Part shown: positions 10,883-23,059 of the stretch, in pieces
How the letters are laid out: every line of letters begins with the position of its first letter
Numbering within the stretch: position 1 is the stretch's first letter
Assembly (NCBI RefSeq): GCF_030253575.1
Contig: NC_080569.1
Span: 2,973,501-3,037,500 of the forward strand
Reading direction: 5' to 3'
DNA: 64,000 bases
DNA from: Rhododendron vialii
Lineage: Eukaryota > Streptophyta > Magnoliopsida > Ericales > Ericaceae
Notes under the pieces: generated by a model
What the model saw: the letters and a program-made list of their open reading frames with translations, nothing else
Told to the model about the DNA's origin: nothing
Databases searched by the model: none
Made by a program: the position numbers and the translations under genes

Positions 10883-11121
10883 GGTTCCGTTCCAGAACAC
10901 TTTCTTAAAATATAAATACTTATTTTATATTTTCAAACTAAAAATTAATGTAAACGAAAAATAATTTTTTAATTTTTTTTGCACCGTATAATAAATCTCT
11001 ATAAGATCTATTAAACAAGATCCATATTGGTAGAAAAATTATTTACGTAAATACATTATTTTTGAGCTTGAAATTGCCTTTTTAAAAATTAAGTACTTAT
11101 TTTGAGCTCCGGAACGGGGCC
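10883..11121. mobile_element. Tourist-type MITE, GGCTCCGTTCC family
   Basis: 239-bp element with termini GGTTCCGTTCCAGAAC and GCTCCGGAACGGGGCC, flanked by TAA at 10880-10882 and 11122-11124. It is the same length and family as 32617-32855 and related to 4047-5007. No coding capacity. Confidence 0.88.
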
Positions 11122-11285
11122 TAACTATTGAGCTTATCGGCAGTTCACACGAAAAAAATTGCACTCCGTGAAGTTGGCTATTTTCCGCCCTATCCCCGGA
11201 GATAATTCAACCAATCGATTCGGTTCAAATAATACCGAACTTGGGGATAAATGAAGAAAACATCAAACCACAAGCAGCCGACCAA

Positions 11286-11670
11286 GGCTCTGTTCAGTTG
11301 CCCAGAAAGTACAAGAAAAGATGGGAAAATCAACTTTCCCATGATTTTTGTAGTGTGAAGTTGGCAGGAAAGTAATGGGAAACATGTTTTTTAGTTTTCT
11401 TGCAGGAATTACTTTCCTGCAAAAGTGATCCTGCAAAAAACACAGGATTTTGCGTCGCGGGAAAAGGAAAATGAGTGAACACTGACAAAATTTTTCCAAA
11501 AGTTTCTTTTTCCTGACAAATGAACAACTAAACCTTAATTATTCTTGCAAAATTCTTTTATCAAATGAACACTCACAGGAAAATAATTTTCTTTTTCCTT
11601 TACTTCACTTTACTTGACTTTTCCTAAGAATAACTTTTCCGTACAATATTCCTGGCAACTGACCGGAGCC
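11286..11670. mobile_element. probable MITE with GGCTCTGTTCAGTTGCC terminus
   Basis: The left end GGCTCTGTTCAGTTGCC matches, inverted, the right end GGCAACTGACCGGAGCC, with AGGAAAGTAA/TTACTTTCCTGC-like internal inverted motifs. No convincing TSD was seen, so ends and class are uncertain. Confidence 0.6.
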
Positions 11671-12345
11671 TAGAGAGCAAGATTCATTGTTCACGTACTG
11701 GAAAATACAAGTCTCGTTTTTCGCTATAGAATACATTGTGACAATACGCACAGCACAAGGGGGGGAAAATATCCATCTACAGACAACATGAAGCTGCATA
11801 TACCATCCACTACCCTCCGGTTAGATTAACCCTAACCAGTCGTAAGTGAGCTCCACTAATTCGGGGTTTTTTTTAATCTTAATTAGGGTTTATTGTACTA
11901 CTTGATTATCCACTAGTTTGGAATTGGAAGAAGTGTAACATAGTGAGAGAACTAAATAAAATTTTTATTTTGTCAAGCTTAAAAAAAAATTGGTTTATCA
12001 AGATCCTTTGTTACTAGTAGTAGTATTTTTGGTTGTACTGGATTACTCCATCCGTTCGGTTTTAATAATCATTTTTTGGAGTTCGTGCTATTTTTCAATC
12101 GATTATATCTTTCAATTTATAATGTTTTAGGTGATTTCAAAAATATTGTATTATAGAACTAATCGAGATCTATTAAATAAAATCATTATTCGATATGAAA
12201 TTTATTACGGATTCAAAGATATAACCCGTTTTTTAGCCAATTAGAATAGAACTAGGTCCACAATTAAATCCAAATGAAAAGAGTATTTATCATGTGAGTG
12301 AGAGTGAACTATCATTCAATACAAACGTACGGGACTACATATATA

Positions 12346-12508
12346 TTTCTTCCGTCCCCATTCCTTTGTTCATTATTCTATCTCAACCGGATAAAAAATT
12401 AATTATAAATTGTAATTAAATCACGTAAAAGATTATAAATTGTAATATATAATCAATTGAAAAGTGACACAGATTCTCAAAATGGACCAAATATTGGAAC
12501 GGAAGGAG
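12346..12508. mobile_element. Stowaway-like MITE, degenerate
   Basis: 163 bases with ends TTTCTTCCGTCCCCATTCC and GGAACGGAAGGAG, TA on each side. The right end fits the Stowaway consensus well and the left end has drifted. A lone Stowaway-like terminus (ACTCCATCCGTTCGG) lies ~300 bases upstream near 12046. Both sit in the upstream region of the PEAPOD gene. Confidence 0.65.
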
Positions 12509-12857
12509 TACATGTTACAAGGACTTGAGAAGGAGTCAACGAGAGGACGAGACGGTAATTTCTGAAGGTGTGGTGGGACAGAATCGTAATAAAGCGGCAG
12601 GGATGTTTACGTGGCGTACGGGGGTTGCAGCCCCAAATCCAACAGATGGAAAAAAGCCTTTGAACCAAGAAAGAGGCGACGCCGCGGCCAAATTCCCACA
12701 CTCCACTCTCTCTCCCCCGAAAAACCCCCATACTTGGAAACATGAATTTACCAAAAGAAAATCAACCCACGTCCACCGATCTCTGAATTTCTTACGGAAA
12801 ACCGGAGCACACTGTCAACGGGGGAGGAGTCAATAATTGCCCGGAATCTGGCCTACC

Positions 12858-13305
12858 ATGTCGACGGAGGAAACGGTTTCCCGGTCACCACTCGACAAGC
12901 CTCTTCACCTACTCACTGAAGAAGACATTTCTCAGCTCACTCGCGAAGACTGCCGCCGTTACCTCAAAGAGAAAGGCACATCCTCTCTCTCTCTCTCCCT
13001 CTCCCTCTCCCCACCCCACCCCCCCTCTCTCTCTCTCTATCTCTCTATCTATCTATGCGTTTGTGTGTACGCATGTGTATGCATTGATTTTAGGGTAATT
13101 TGGAGGTGTCCGTACAGGGATGAGACGACCGTCGTGGAACAAATCGCAGGCGATCCAACAAGTCATCTCGCTCAAGACGCTCCTCGAAACGTCGTCAGAT
13201 TCGGACGCCGTCACTCGGAAGAAGTTGCACATTCCCCGCCCTGATAATCTACACCGTGTGCGTTCCAATCCACCTACCACTCTCCCTCACTCCCACACGC
13301 GCGCA

Positions 13306-13377
<72 letters not shown>

Positions 13378-16300
13378 ATCTTTACCTTTTTCTATCTATT
13401 AAGAAAAAGGTCAAGGCAGGTTTATCTATTTCTTTTTAATAGTTTCTTAATTCACCGATCCACATGTGACTGGGTAGGTTTTGCGATAATGTTTGAAAAT
13501 TGTGATATGTAGGTCCACAGATCAACTGGCAGTGCACCACTTATAGTACCGGCTGAAGAGTCTCCGTGCCGGAGAAAAGATCCAGAGAGAAACGATCGTT
13601 CCGACCACGGTTGGCTTGTCGACGGCAGCGACTCAAGTCCTCCGAGGTGATTTTTAATTTGCAAAAAAATGACATACGCTTGTAGGAATACTAAAAGAGA
13701 CAGCCATATGGACTTTATGGTCTTTATTTGATTCCTTTTTAGTTGTACTTTTGCAAACACACGCCCCCTTGGCAATGCTGACTTTACGAGAGACATGGGG
13801 AGAAAATCATTGGCTTCTAAGATTATCTATCGAGCCATGATCTATCAGCAGGGATTATCCAATGAAGCTAGGATTTCACCCGAGCTTTTTTGACCAGTTC
13901 TGCCAGTCGGCATCTCTACTGGCATTTCATTCATGCGGCAATTGAGTTCCTGAGTTCTCGGACAGTATTATCTTGACGGATGTTGGAAAGGAAACTTACA
14001 ACTCTGTAATGTTTGGCGTCTACTGAATGTGCATGGTAGTTAAATGCAGGTGGCAATGCTGTTACAGTGTGCGCTACAAATACTGAATAACGAAGATTTT
14101 TTTTTCCTACTATAGTGTTGCACGATCAAGATCTACAATCCTAGTTTGGGATGCAAGCAGACATGAACATTGTCAAATGAATTGTAACATTGAGTGGTAC
14201 GTAACTTAGATCGGGGAAAAGACCTTTCAGCGGGGATTACCCGCTTGCATGTATCAATCTATATGCTTAGCTTGGTGTGGACTTGGGCTGTAAAAAACCT
14301 GAAATAATTTTACCTTCACTTAACAGTTAAAAAAGGAGAAATGGTGAAGATTACCATGTGCTGGAGGGTAACATATCATGACATATTTGTGAGGATACCA
14401 AGCAGTTCGCTATTGGTTTTGGATTGGGTTTGTATTTGCTTTGTTCATTCAGAAATGAGATGAACTTGTGCTCTTTGGCCAAGCTAATCAGATAAAGAAG
14501 CCTAGTCTGATCATAGTTGAGGTCAGCTTGCTAAGCTCGTGAAGATATCGTAAGGGGAATCCCGTGAGTGCACTCGAAATTCATGTTGAGTCAACATTTT
14601 GTATGACATGTCACCACTTGGAGCACAACTATAAGTAAATTAGTGTAGGACATAAAAACCTCAGCACTTAAGCTTGCATGTACATATAGACATCACTCTA
14701 GTGATTGCTGACATAAATTTGTTTGAACTTAATATTGCTTCCCAACTTATATGTTGGACCTCTTCAAAGTTATATTCTAAAAATCAATAGTGTTACAAGT
14801 ATCTCAACCCTCAGAAGGTTTTGCACATGTGCTAGTTTTAGGTTTTGAGTAGCCACCACAGGACCAAGCCTTAACAGATATTCCTTGGGTCCAAAATAAA
14901 AATACCCAAGGATCACTAGTTTAAGTATGCACAGTTTCACAGTTATAACAACTTATCTAATAAGTGATTTGAAGTGTTTAAATTTGTTTCATTGGTTTAT
15001 TAGTTTGCTTGATCAGTTGCTTAAATAGTTTTCTGTCTATATGAATTTTCTTCAGCTTGGCTCTTCTATTTATTCAGATGGTGTGATTAGGGTTTTTTTT
15101 TTACTTCTTTCAAGAAGCTTGTGGAGGTATGCCCCATCCTAAAAGAGTGAATTCACACTAGGGCACTCATATGGGGGATTAACCTCGATTAAGTTCATTG
15201 TTCTCTTTAATTCTATAAGGAATGTGTTCTCTAAATTTCCCTCTTCAGCAATGGAAATCTTAACTTTAGGGGTGGGAAGGAATTGCCTTTCCCCTTCTCG
15301 CAAAGCACTTGGATAGAAATCTACTAAATGCTATTGAATAAAGATATATGAGTTCCTTGCAAAATAGCATTTAGTCTCCCTTAGTTAGATCATAATACCA
15401 ACTACGGGACAATTTTCGCTCATTTGTTGAATTTCTGCCTCTTATTTCTCCGATACTCAGGTACTTAGTTAAGACTTTCCCAACCAAGATTACTATCTGA
15501 ATTTGCATTTTTTAACTCATTGTGACAACTGGTAAGTGATAACAACTATAAGTAGCACTTGCATAACCAGGATCAGTATTGTAATTTGTTTTTTGATTCT
15601 TAGGACAACTAATTACAACCAGTATTAGCTTTCTTTTTCCTGTTACACAAAATATGCACGTAACACCATCGTTGGCACTTCTTTTGAATTTTCCTTTTTA
15701 TGTACAAGAAGACTATCTTAATGAAACCTTGCCTACGACCCTTAATGTAGCTCCAAAGTATTTCCTTGATTATAATCTAAATGTATGGTTGCATTGGGAA
15801 TAAGGAAACTATGTTTGATACCTTAGGTGCTAAAGATTTTTAATATCAAACCTTAATAAACTTAATAGTATGCTGGATTACATATAGGGGGCGGTTCCTG
15901 GGACAGTTTTTTACTCAAATTTTTGCACAAATCTTGTTTGATCGGTACTTGTCTCTAAATTTGACAGTGTAAAAGCTGAATGAATCGATCAAGCCCTTGC
16001 GAAATCCAAATGAGTTGATTTTTTACGGGAACTCTTACAAATATGTTTTAAACAAATTGAACGGCTCCGATCATTTGCGTGGGACTCCAAAATGGATCCC
16101 ACACAAGGTTTGTGTCAAAAACTGTGTCCGCGGGACCGCCCCCTTACATATAATATCTTTGGTGCTTCAAAATGAATATGTCGAATAACAGAACACTCCT
16201 TAAGTTACGCACAAAGTAAAGTCATTCGGATGAGTTAGTGAAACAGTATTCTTGATATAAGTTGTGTCTTCTCTTGCTCCTATTTTCTTCAGCTTCAAAA

Positions 16301-17929
16301 TATTCACTTGTTTTTATATTCTTTCTGCATGTAATTTGACATTTTGATTTAGGAGGTTTGTGTCCCCGTTATTATGTGCTCTTTTCCCGGATGCCTTGGT
16401 GTTGTTTTTGGCATGTCCATTCCAGTATGATTTGGCCAGAATGGCTCTCCATGGCTTCCATGTTAATATTTGAAACTTGGTTAATCGTTAGTTGTCTTCT
16501 TGAGCAAATGCTTTCTTAGGTGAAAATCGTAGCTTCTGTCAAAGATTATGACCCTCATACCGTTTTCGTTTTTGATAATTACTCTGAGTGGGCTTCAACA
16601 GCCATTGTTTGTGGAGACTGTGATCCTTGGGTCTGCCTATTTTTTTCTGTCTACATCCTGGCATAGCTCCCCCAACCCCAAATTTGGATGTACATTTTTA
16701 CTTCTGCCTAAAATACTTCATTCATCTCAGATTGCAGCTGTAGTCTAACTAACTTGGGAATGTGCAAGTGTGGGTGTACGCTGTATGGGCGGATAACAAC
16801 TGACATTTCTTCAAGGAAGAAATGACAGACTTATTTGTTTTAATTTGGCGCAGACATTGAAATGTTTCCCACATGAACTCAGAACTGCAGGTGAAGCAAA
16901 TGGCCCATTAGGACAAATGACAATATTCTATTGCGGGAAAGTGAATGTCTATGATGATGTGCCAGTTGATAAGGTAATGAAGCTTTGCCCCCAAGATTGT
17001 ACTGATTGTATTCTAGGCCTCACATGTACGCAATATTTCAGGCACAAGCACTAATGCAGCTTGCTGCAAGCCCCCTCCAAGTACCTCTGGAAGTTCCATT
17101 TGATGGAAGTGCGGCTAGACAACCATTGCCATGCCATTTACAGGCTGCAAGTGGTAGAGTAGGCCCAGATACTCCTGTTGTAATATTGCCAACACAAGCA
17201 GGTAATTTATAGTGTGTCAAGGACCCCCTCCTTTCGTTTTCTTCACAAATAATTGGAACTTCCAGCTTCAATTTTTTTTCCAAGGATTGAATGGGTTCTC
17301 TATGAGCAACTCATCTAATAACCATTCTTGGTACCTGGATGGCAATTCTTTGCTTTCAATAAGTGGCTATTTGACTTGTAGGCAATGGTGGCACGGGACC
17401 ACTGGAAACATTCGCATAATATAAATTGTCGATGGGGTGGTTGATTATGCTCAGTTTTCAGCTTGTGGCCTTATACTCTTATTTTGGTTTCACAGTGAAC
17501 ATGAGTGATAACTGTTGGCCGAGTAGGGAGGAAAGTGGAATATGTCGCGAAGAAAACACCGGTAAATGTTCTCCTAGATTATGACTACTCTTCATTGGAT
17601 TCAACAGTGTACACATGTATACTCTTTAGTAAACCTACACTCACTCACCTAATATAGACAAACTTGGAGAAAGAAAGTAAGTGTTAGCTTGAGATGCTTT
17701 GTCTAGCCTATTTCGTATGGCTTGAGTTTTGGGGACAATTGGTGGTTAAACGGTATGAATAGTGGGATTCTTTTGACTCAATAGTTGGATGATTAATCAT
17801 GATGACAATAACACATTAATCTTGCTAGATATAGAGATAACAAGACTGGTTTACTTTGATCTTCAGCAATCCATCCTTCTTTTCCTTTTTCATTTAGCAG
17901 CTGAAGTTCCTGGAAGCAGAAAAGCTTCG

Positions 17930-17964
<35 letters not shown>

Positions 17965-18043
17965 TCATATATGGCTAAACTGCTCTCTGACAAGCTGATA
18001 AACAAAGAGTCCACTTTGCCTTCTTTTTTTTCTTTGGCTTCTC

Positions 18044-18090
<47 letters not shown>

Positions 18091-18123
18091 CCTCCATCTG
18101 CTAGCTTGGATGTTTACTTAAAT

Positions 18124-18166
<43 letters not shown>

Positions 18167-18179
18167 GTGATGCATGCTC

Positions 18180-18212
<33 letters not shown>

Positions 18213-19050
18213 AAGAAGCAGCTCAGCAGATGATAATTTAGTAAAGAGTACCAATTTTCCAGATGGTCTGAATGAGAAAGGTAACTTTTTGGTTGTTTTG
18301 TTTATTTCGAAGTAACGTCTTCTTCATCTTATTATTGTTGTTGTGGTGGTTATTATTGCCATATATGACTTCTCCTGGCCTATATATTACAACTTAAGAC
18401 GCAATATTCTGCCTTAAACCAACAAATCATTTTCAAGTAAGGAAATAGCTTCACATCTAAGACAAAAACTCTTCCATAAACCCAGAATTCAAACAGATAA
18501 AAACAGAAAATGATTTGCTCTCACAACCACAAAAGATATGGAGAAGATGGCGTACCCAAGTTTTCGTGTACATGCCTCGAAAGATTGTGTTTGACTGTCA
18601 CTTTGTCACCAATATGATAGAAGCAATATCACACTTGTGCATTTTATGTTTTGAATGGGATTTTATTGAAAATTGGACAATTCCCGTGATGAAGCAGCAT
18701 TAGCTGTAGGGTAAAGCTTTTGGTTTGGTTGTTCTCCCTTTAATCCAATCAGTCCTGTGACTATACATCTCTTCTGTCTAGTAGCTTGGCAGAAAGAAGT
18801 GATAAATATAAAACATTTGCCAGTATTTGAAGCCAAAAATCTAAATTGACATCTCCGGGATATTTTACGAACAAAATGGGTATGGTACTGTTACTACTGT
18901 AACGGATGTGCCGATTGTCAGGGTGCAGAGTTTGTTGTTTTGTTTTCCTTCCAATGGTTTCTTGTGTTTTTTTTATTGTCTAGGTGGTAACTTTGAAAGG
19001 TTGATAGACGCTCTATAATGTTCTCTTGTATTTCAGATATGCGTGAATGA
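12858..19050 (+). CDS. PPD: PEAPOD protein, TIFY family (TIFY4B/PPD type)
   Basis: Nine exons: 12858-12975, 13118-13257, 13513-13646, 16883-16973, 17042-17201, 17496-17561, 17901-17961, 18063-18280, 19037-19050 (1002 nt, 333 aa, stop TGA). The N-terminal PPD domain spans residues ~1-60 (LLTEEDISQLTREDCRRYLKEKG and MRRPSWNKSQAIQQVISLK lie on either side of intron 1). The TIFY motif (T144-I-F-Y147, CGKVNVYDD following) is in exon 4. A divergent Jas-like motif (SRKASVQRYLEKRKDRF, ~242-258) is in exons 7-8. PEAPOD proteins act in the nucleus with KIX8/9 and NINJA/TOPLESS co-repressors to limit meristemoid division and leaf size. Intron 1 appears to use a GC donor. Intron 3 is 3.2 kb and carries a Mutator MITE. 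The last exon encodes only four residues. The exon 4 acceptor was set to 16883 because the alternative at 16854 breaks the frame. Grasses are known to lack PPD genes. Confidence 0.93.
13311..13374 (+). repeat. (TC)32 microsatellite in PEAPOD intron 2
   Basis: Uninterrupted TC dinucleotide run in intron 2, close to the exon 2 donor. A separate interrupted CT-rich tract fills much of the 142-base intron 1 (12981-13050). It is probably length-polymorphic. Confidence 0.95.
15887..16143. mobile_element. Mutator-type MITE inside PEAPOD intron 3
   Basis: 257-bp element with ends GGGGGCGGTTCCTGGGACAG and, inverted, GGGGGCGGTCCCGCGGACAC. It is flanked by the exact 9-mer TTACATATA at 15878-15886 and 16144-16152. 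The 9-bp TSD indicates the Mutator superfamily. It has no transposase. Confidence 0.9.
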
Positions 19051-20486
19051 ACTCGAGGCAGATGGTCTTGATAGCCATGTCTGTGTTTATCTTTACACTT
19101 GTATAAGCACGTACCGGCCCCTAGCAGAGAATATGTCCAGTGAAAATGACAATGGATGCCTAAAATTTTAAGCTTCCTTGTAAGTCTTCATATCCGGCTA
19201 TATTTGAAGAAAAGAGTCCCATATCTGTTTGTTTCCCGCGCATCTTACCTTCGCAAACTAGAGATACTTCTGAGAAGTTGTTCCGTGGAGAATTTTAGGG
19301 TAAGACCTTCTTTAGGGACTGGCTGAAGAGTGAAGAGTCCATATTTTGCTTCAGGGGCTTCCATTAGAGTACCTTACGGAAACTCTGAGCATGGACGTTT
19401 CTAGCCATCCACAGAACATGGGCAGCCCTGAGCCAGATTGCAGTGGTATTTCTATTGTTACTATAGTAATATTCATCATGGTCAATGTCTCTAATTTGAG
19501 GAATGAGAAAGCAAGTTTATGAATTAATGTAGTGCCTCGGAAGCAATTCCTGTAATGGTCGGTTTTTCTCCTCAACTTCAGGTCTTCTTTTTCTTTTCAT
19601 TTTCTAGACATCCTGGGATTGATAGGAACTTGATGGTTGAAACAACAAAACAAAACGAATATAAAATTTTAGATGATTGAGGTTGTCAACTGGTTGAATC
19701 GAAACGAGTTGTCAACTTCGGTTAAGTGAGACTAGCTTAGGAATACTGAATGATGTGTTGGCGGAAGATCCGAAGCTGTGTCGTGATTTATGATTAGGAA
19801 AATTGAGACGAAAAGGAGAAAGTCAGACTTTCGGTGAGAAGTCTGAAATGAAATATGGACATTTAGATGAGAGATGATTGGGGCTGATGCAACCACACCC
19901 CACACTAGAAAAAATATATATTATTGTTTTCTGATTGGGGTTCATAATTCCTTTTTTGCAATTTTGTTTAAATAAATGCTGGAAACATATAAACATGCCT
20001 TTGTAGTTTGTACGTCAGTTTATTTATTATTTCTATCTCAATGTCAATTAGTGGAGCAAGTATTATTGGGGTTGTAAGTAAGAAATGATTATCATCGAGT
20101 ACAGAAAAAAAGGGTGTTTGATAAATAAATAAAAATAATAAAAATAAAAAGAGTAAGTTGAGAGAGATACTAAAAGGGTGTTAGTTGTAGTCTATCAATT
20201 GCATTTCATTTCGAAATCCTCGCATGCTTTGGGGAGAAAAACTCATCACAGGTGCATCTCTAGTCTCTGCTTCCGGATGGAAATCTATGCAGGTGCCGGA
20301 TGGGTTTCTCGAATGCAACCATTTACTTCTGACAATCGTAAGTTTGACACCCCCCATATGTAGTGTTTTCCAATATAGGGAAGATATTAGTACGGAGTAT
20401 TTGGTTAGACAATGTCTTCTTTCTTCCTTTTTTCCCTTGATTTAGTTTAGACAAAGTCTCATGGTTGTTAATGGGTTAAAGGCCAA
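19051..20486. other. PEAPOD 3' flank and intergenic DNA
   Basis: The first several hundred bases are likely the PEAPOD 3' UTR; its end is not determined. The rest is ordinary intergenic sequence with no recognised gene or complete element. Confidence 0.55.
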
Positions 20487-20495
20487 ATCACAAAT

Positions 20496-20675
20496 GAGAT
20501 TTAAATTCTTTACACTGCTGGTGTAAACATTTGTTTCTTTCAAATTAGTTATATTGCATCACGTCATCATATTTTATTAATTGGGACAATTGTTTTGCAA
20601 CGGGGCGCAATATAATTGATTTGGAGGAAATAAATATTTACACCGCCACACCGGCGGTGTAAAGAATTTATTCTC
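20496..20675. mobile_element. Mutator-type MITE with exact 9-bp TSD
   Basis: 180-bp element with ends GAGATTTAAATTCTTTACAC and, inverted, GAGAATAAATTCTTTACACC, flanked by ATCACAAAT at 20487-20495 and 20676-20684. The interior repeats the CACCGCC/GGCGGTG theme. Non-coding. Confidence 0.9.
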
Positions 20676-21046
20676 ATCACAAATACCTCCTGGCATTGTG
20701 TTGCCTTCCTCTTTAAACTTCTACAAGGCTTAACCAATACAGAATCCAACGCATTTCGATTTCGGCCTCTAAAATAGGCCAACTTTAACAAAACCATGGA
20801 AATGGCAAAGAATAATGGAGTCTCTCTAATAAATCAATGACAATGAAACATGCCTACTTTCTCGACCCAACTAAACTACTCCTACTTCCGGCCTCCTATT
20901 CTATTTGTACGCTTTTTTCCCTGCCCTATAGCTATAAGGCGCCTTGTTAGGTACACTTTTCGATGTCGTATTGTTCAATGGCCTCTATATCTGTATATAT
21001 ATCTTCAATTGGATTACCTTTTCTTATAGGAGCCGTTGCACTTTAG

Positions 21047-21300
21047 TATTTCTTCTGTCTCATATTACTTGTCCTTTTTAACAATATATATATATAGTTT
21101 TTGGGGCAAGAAATAAAACCTACTTTTTTTTTTTTCCAAACTTTGCACGAGTTTAAGGGCCAATTGAGATCTTTGAAAAGTGGACAAAAAAGGATTGTAT
21201 ATTGGATATAAAGTTCATTACCAATTTAAATATATAATTAATTTTTTATCTGGTTAGAATAAAATAAGGGGCTATTAAATTGGACGGAGGGAGAAAAATA
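21047..21300. mobile_element. Stowaway-like MITE, degenerate
   Basis: The left end TATTTCTTCTGTCTCATATT and the right end GGACGGAGGGAGAAAAATA are imperfect inverted Stowaway-type termini with TA edges. The right end retains the GGACGGAGGGAG consensus. Confidence 0.55.
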
Positions 21301-21440
21301 TTTTAGAGTAGACCTAAAAGATCCTGATTTTGAATGAAAGTTAAATAATTGGATTAAGCATGGTGACATAACTCAAACAGGATAGCTATTTAATTTCTTC
21401 TTGATTTTTTCGAAGGTTATTGGAAATTCTTTTAAAACTA

Positions 21441-21674
21441 GTGGGGTGTTTCCACTCACCAAAAAGCTGTTGACAACTTTTTTGTTGTCTTTATTTAAAA
21501 AAAAAATTGTATTTGTTAGTTTTTCGATTTTTATTTTTTCGATTCCTCTCGTTGAGGCGAATTAATGATATATAAAAGTTTGGCGCGAAAATAACAAATA
21601 CGAATTTTTTTGGAAGAAGTACGAAACAAAAAAGTTGTTATCCACAACTTTTTTTATCAGTGGAGACTCCTCCT
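21441..21674. mobile_element. MITE with GTGGGGTGTTTCCACT terminus
   Basis: Ends GTGGGGTGTTTCCACT and, inverted, AGGAGGAGTCTCCACT, with TA directly outside each end (21439-21440 and 21675-21676). Internal inverted pairs include GACAACTTTTTTGTTG and GTTGTTATCCACAAC. It is probably a TA-targeting (Tc1/mariner-like) MITE; the class is tentative. Confidence 0.6.
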
Positions 21675-22242
21675 TAGCGAACGATTCAGATCAATAATGT
21701 GGGCCCCACAAAGCTTGTTCTAACGTCTGAAGCGTAGATGGCAAGTATACGAAATTAATTCTACCGTGTAATAATAATTCGTGGAGAAAGAAAGGTCGGG
21801 GGGTTTCTCAAAAAAGGAAGTACCATTGCAGGGAGATTTTGGTAATTTCGGCGTGATACCATGCCCAAGAAAGGCGAGGACTGCGGCATCTGGTGGTGTG
21901 ATTGGGGGAAAGTGAGGGCACTGCTTCACTGCTGCTGTCTCTAGCCTATGGGGGGTTCCCATTCGTTGTGTGATTGTGTCCAATTCCATTCACACACGTC
22001 ACTATTTTGCAGGTTGCCTTTTTTCCCGGGTGTTCAATGTTATGTTTTGTTTTTGAAATTTTTTTTGAAAAATAGTAGGAGTAAGTGGAAAGAGATAAAG
22101 AAATAAATGTTGGAAGTAGGGGAAATCTAAAGAAAATTTTTTGAAAATTTTTTTTGAATTGTAAAGAGAACAAAACACAAATCAGCTTAATCTCTTACCC
22201 GGTCTGGTTAAAATACAGGTTATTCACAAGGAGTTTCTTTCG

Positions 22243-23047
22243 GACTCGGGGGCTCTGCTGCCGCCATGGGTACAGTAGCCCCTACCCAGCCCTTAAAACA
22301 GCAACGTTTGCTTTAAAAAAGAATACTAACCATCAATTTGCAATTCTATAGAACAGAAACGTGATTATAAGAGCCCTAGAGACAAAATTTGATTATGTCT
22401 CTTTAGAATAATATGATTAGAATAATAAGATTTTCACACCCGTTCAAACGGAATAAAAATTGAAGAACTTAATTTTTTAACTATATTTTTTAATATATAA
22501 ATGGTCTCAAAAAATTAATTGCTCAAATTTTCACTCCGTTTAAATCGGTTCAAATATCTTGTTAATATGATCAGAATAACAAGATTTTTGCACCAATTCA
22601 AACAGAGTGAAAATTTTCACACTTAATTTTTTTAGACTGTTTATATATTAAAAACTATAGTTAAACAATTAAGTGCTTTAATTTTTAATCCGTTTGAACG
22701 GATGTGAAGATCTTACTATTCTGATCATATTATTCTAAAGAAACATAATCAAATTTTGTCTCTAAATCACATTTCTGCTCTATAGAATTGCAAATTGATG
22801 GTAAGGATTTTTTTTTTCAAATATTCTACAACCACACCCAAAATCACACACTCAAATACACACTCTTTCACAAAACACAAGGGTCCCAGTTTAGTATGTG
22901 TGGGACCCTTATGTTTTGTGAGTGTGTAATTGGATATGTAATTTTGAATGTGGTTGTAGCATCTTTTTTTTTTTTTTAACCAAACATTGCCGTTTTAGTG
23001 GCTAGGTAGGAACTACTGTCCCCATGGGGCAGCAGAGGCCCCGGGTC
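22243..23047. mobile_element. large composite foldback element
   Basis: Two long inverted arms. The left arm runs from GACTCGGGGGCTCTGCTGCC (22243) through CCATCAATTTGCAATTCTAT (~22330). The right arm carries the same in reverse, from ATAGAATTGCAAATTGATGG (~22782) to GGCAGCAGAGGCCCCGGGTC (23047). The middle (22380-22745) is also palindromic. The right arm is split by a smaller foldback at 22823-22962. No coding. The class is not determined. Confidence 0.8.
22823..22962. mobile_element. small foldback inserted in the right arm of the composite element
   Basis: The left arm ATTCTACAACCACACCCAAA pairs with the right arm TTTTGAATGTGGTTGTAGCAT. A second inner pair (AAGGGTCCCA and TGGGACCCTT) closes the hairpin. 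It lies in a poly-T stretch that interrupts the 22243-23047 right arm. No clear TSD. Confidence 0.7.
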
Positions 23048-23059
23048 AGTTAATTTCTA

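Noticed and set aside
12525-12836. 103-aa frame directly before the PEAPOD start
   Set aside because: It probably reads promoter/5' leader; no family resemblance, and it ends just before the real ATG in another frame.
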